A stretch of DNA of 5,519 nucleotides, from NCBI GenBank assembly GCA_023442085.1, contig JAEZMT010000205.1:1-5519 (forward strand), written 5' to 3'. The notes beneath the pieces are model-generated. The model was not told where the DNA came from. It did not search any database and saw only the letters and a list, made by a program, of their open reading frames with translations. Positions 4,306 through 5,519 of the stretch are shown piece after piece. The stretch comes from Pseudomonadota bacterium. GTDB taxonomy: Bacteria > Pseudomonadota > Alphaproteobacteria > Rhizobiales > Xanthobacteraceae. Both the position numbers and the translations under genes were made by a program. Every line of letters starts with the position of its first letter. Positions within the stretch are counted from its first letter, which is position 1.

Positions 4306-5519
4306 ATGTCGGAGGGACGCCTTTACATCTTTGCCGGACCCATCGTCTCGCTGCTGATCGCCCTCGTGTTCCTGCTGGTCTGGCTGCACGATCGCGAGCG
4401 CCGCTGCGGGCTCTATTTCGCGTCCGCCTTCTGTGCCTATGCACTCGCCGCGCTGATGCAGATCACCGGCCTCCCCCGGGGCGCGGGCCCGAATGCCGTG
4501 GTCTCGGCCATCGTCTACACCTTCGCCGTGCTCACGCTGGTGGAGGGCGTGCTGGTACGCTTCGGCCGCGCCGGATCGGGACGGCTGCTGCTGTTCATCG
4601 CCTGCGGCGTCGTCGCGCTGGTGTTCTATTTCTTCTATGTCGACCGCGATGTCGTCGCCCGCATCTATGCGCAGAACTTCGGCTACGGCCTGATGTTCGT
4701 GATCGCGGCGCTGCAGATCTTCGCCATTCCGCGGCGCCGCCCCATCGACCGCCTGCTGTCCTGGGTCTTCCTCGTTTTCGGCCTGCACTTCTTCGTGCGC
4801 ACCGTGCTGACGATGCACGTCTCCGGCGATCTGTTCGAGATCGACCGCATGCGCGAGAGCGGCGCCGACCCCGCGGATCTCGCCGCCTTGTTCCGGGAGA
4901 CGCCCTTCTGGCAGGTGCTGAACTTCAGCCTGCTCATCAGCGGCTTCCTGCTCGCCCTGGTCCTGCTCGCCTCCATCGCGGCGGACGCCATCGACGAAAT
5001 CCGCCGCGAGGGGCGCATCGATCCTTTGACCGGCCTCGGCACCCACCGCGCCTTCATGGAGCGGGCGGCGGACATCCTCGCCGATCCCGGCGCCCAGCCG
5101 GTGACGCTCGTCGCCTTCGACATGGACCGGTTCAAGGAGATCAACGACAGCTTCGGCCACGGCTCCGGCGACCGGCTGCTCTCTGTCATCGGCGGCCTGA
5201 TCCTGCAGGAGACCGCGCCGCAGGATGCGACCGCGCGCATGGGCGGGGAGGAGTTCGCCATGCTCCTCGCGCGCACCAACCGGGTCGGCGCCTCGCGGGT
5301 CGCCGACCGGCTGCGCGCGGAGCTGGAATTCGCCCGCCTCACCGTGCTGCCGCCCCACGCGGTGGTCACCGCCAGCTTCGGCGTGGCCGAACAGCGGGAG
5401 GGGGAAGACCTCGACCGGCTGCTGGCCCGCGCCGACGCGCTCGTCGCCATGGCCAAGCAGGAGGGGCGCGGCGCGCTCGCCACCGACGCCCCCTCTGCCG
5501 GCGACGCGCATGAGGTGGA
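4306..5519 (+). CDS. Membrane-bound diguanylate cyclase, 7TM sensor plus GGDEF domain (3' end beyond the window)
   Basis: The protein joins two GTP molecules into the second messenger c-di-GMP, at the inner membrane. Seven hydrophobic segments (about 8-27, 34-54, 62-84, 93-111, 121-141, 149-171 and 203-226) form the sensor region, and a short helical linker follows. The GGDEF domain starts at DPLTGLG (239-245). It continues with the metal/substrate segment FDMDRFKEINDSFGHGSGD (Asp272) and the active-site loop RMGGEEF (GGEEF at 313-317), then SFGVAE and AKQEGRG. The catalytic signature is intact, so activity is expected. The RxxD inhibitory site is incomplete: the Asp is present but the Arg position is Ala (APQD). 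Visible length is 404 codons, and the frame is still open at the edge, just beyond the expected end of the domain. The ribosome site is weak (AGG at 4297-4299). The sensed signal is unknown. Confidence 0.95.
   Translation, partial: MSEGRLYIFAGPIVSLLIALVFLLVWLHDRERRCGLYFASAFCAYALAALMQITGLPRGAGPNAVVSAIVYTFAVLTLVEGVLVRFGRAGSGRLLLFIACGVVALVFYFFYVDRDVVARIYAQNFGYGLMFVIAALQIFAIPRRRPIDRLLSWVFLVFGLHFFVRTVLTMHVSGDLFEIDRMRESGADPADLAALFRETPFWQVLNFSLLISGFLLALVLLASIAADAIDEIRREGRIDPLTGLGTHRAFMERAADILADPGAQPVTLVAFDMDRFKEINDSFGHGSGDRLLSVIGGLILQETAPQDATARMGGEEFAMLLARTNRVGASRVADRLRAELEFARLTVLPPHAVVTASFGVAEQREGEDLDRLLARADALVAMAKQEGRGALATDAPSAGDAHEV

Noticed and set aside
4240..5511. 423-codon minus-strand frame antisense to the diguanylate cyclase
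   Set aside because: The protein is Gln/Glu/His/Asp-rich without any fold signature, and the plus strand carries a complete GGDEF signature.

Overview
The window is a 5.5 kb piece of a GC-rich chromosome. The first gene is a standard replicative helicase of the alphaproteobacterial type. Codon use strongly favours G or C at third positions, and long spurious antisense frames result from that. Together these suggest an alphaproteobacterium, probably of the Hyphomicrobiales (Rhizobiales). A family such as Xanthobacteraceae is a guess, not something the sequence proves. I see no insertion sequence, tRNA, rRNA, CRISPR array, phage gene or toxin-antitoxin pair. Most of the window looks like ordinary core or near-core genome.

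Layout from left to right. (1) 1-1025, minus strand: the N-terminal two thirds of dnaB, running off the left edge, with its Shine-Dalgarno sequence and a candidate promoter upstream. (2) 1038-1384: a 347-base gene-free region between dnaB and the plus-strand genes, holding an imperfect 12-bp hairpin and a cluster of GGCAGGC heptamers. (3) 1385-1840, plus: a small secreted four-cysteine protein of unknown function. (4) 1871-2701, plus: a short alkaline-phosphatase-superfamily hydrolase, 30 bases downstream of the secreted gene and in the same reading frame. (5) 2698-3633, minus: a diacylglycerol-kinase-family lipid kinase whose stop codon overlaps that of the hydrolase. (6) 3634-3729: a divergent intergenic region with a perfect 8-bp inverted repeat. 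(7) 3730-4131, plus: a four-helix membrane protein of unknown function. (8) 4132-4305: a hairpin, a sigma70-like promoter candidate and a short structured leader. (9) 4306-5519, plus: a seven-helix membrane diguanylate cyclase, cut by the right edge.

The genes do not form one obvious pathway. The secreted protein and hydrolase are the likeliest co-transcribed pair. The lipid kinase and the four-helix membrane protein are divergent and may share a control region. The diguanylate cyclase appears to have its own promoter and would feed c-di-GMP signalling. The least routine items are the hydrolase active site (Thr in place of the sulfatase formylglycine Cys/Ser), the in-frame 15-bp repeat inside a signal peptide, and the hairpins between genes. 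I do not see convincing evidence of a wholly new system.
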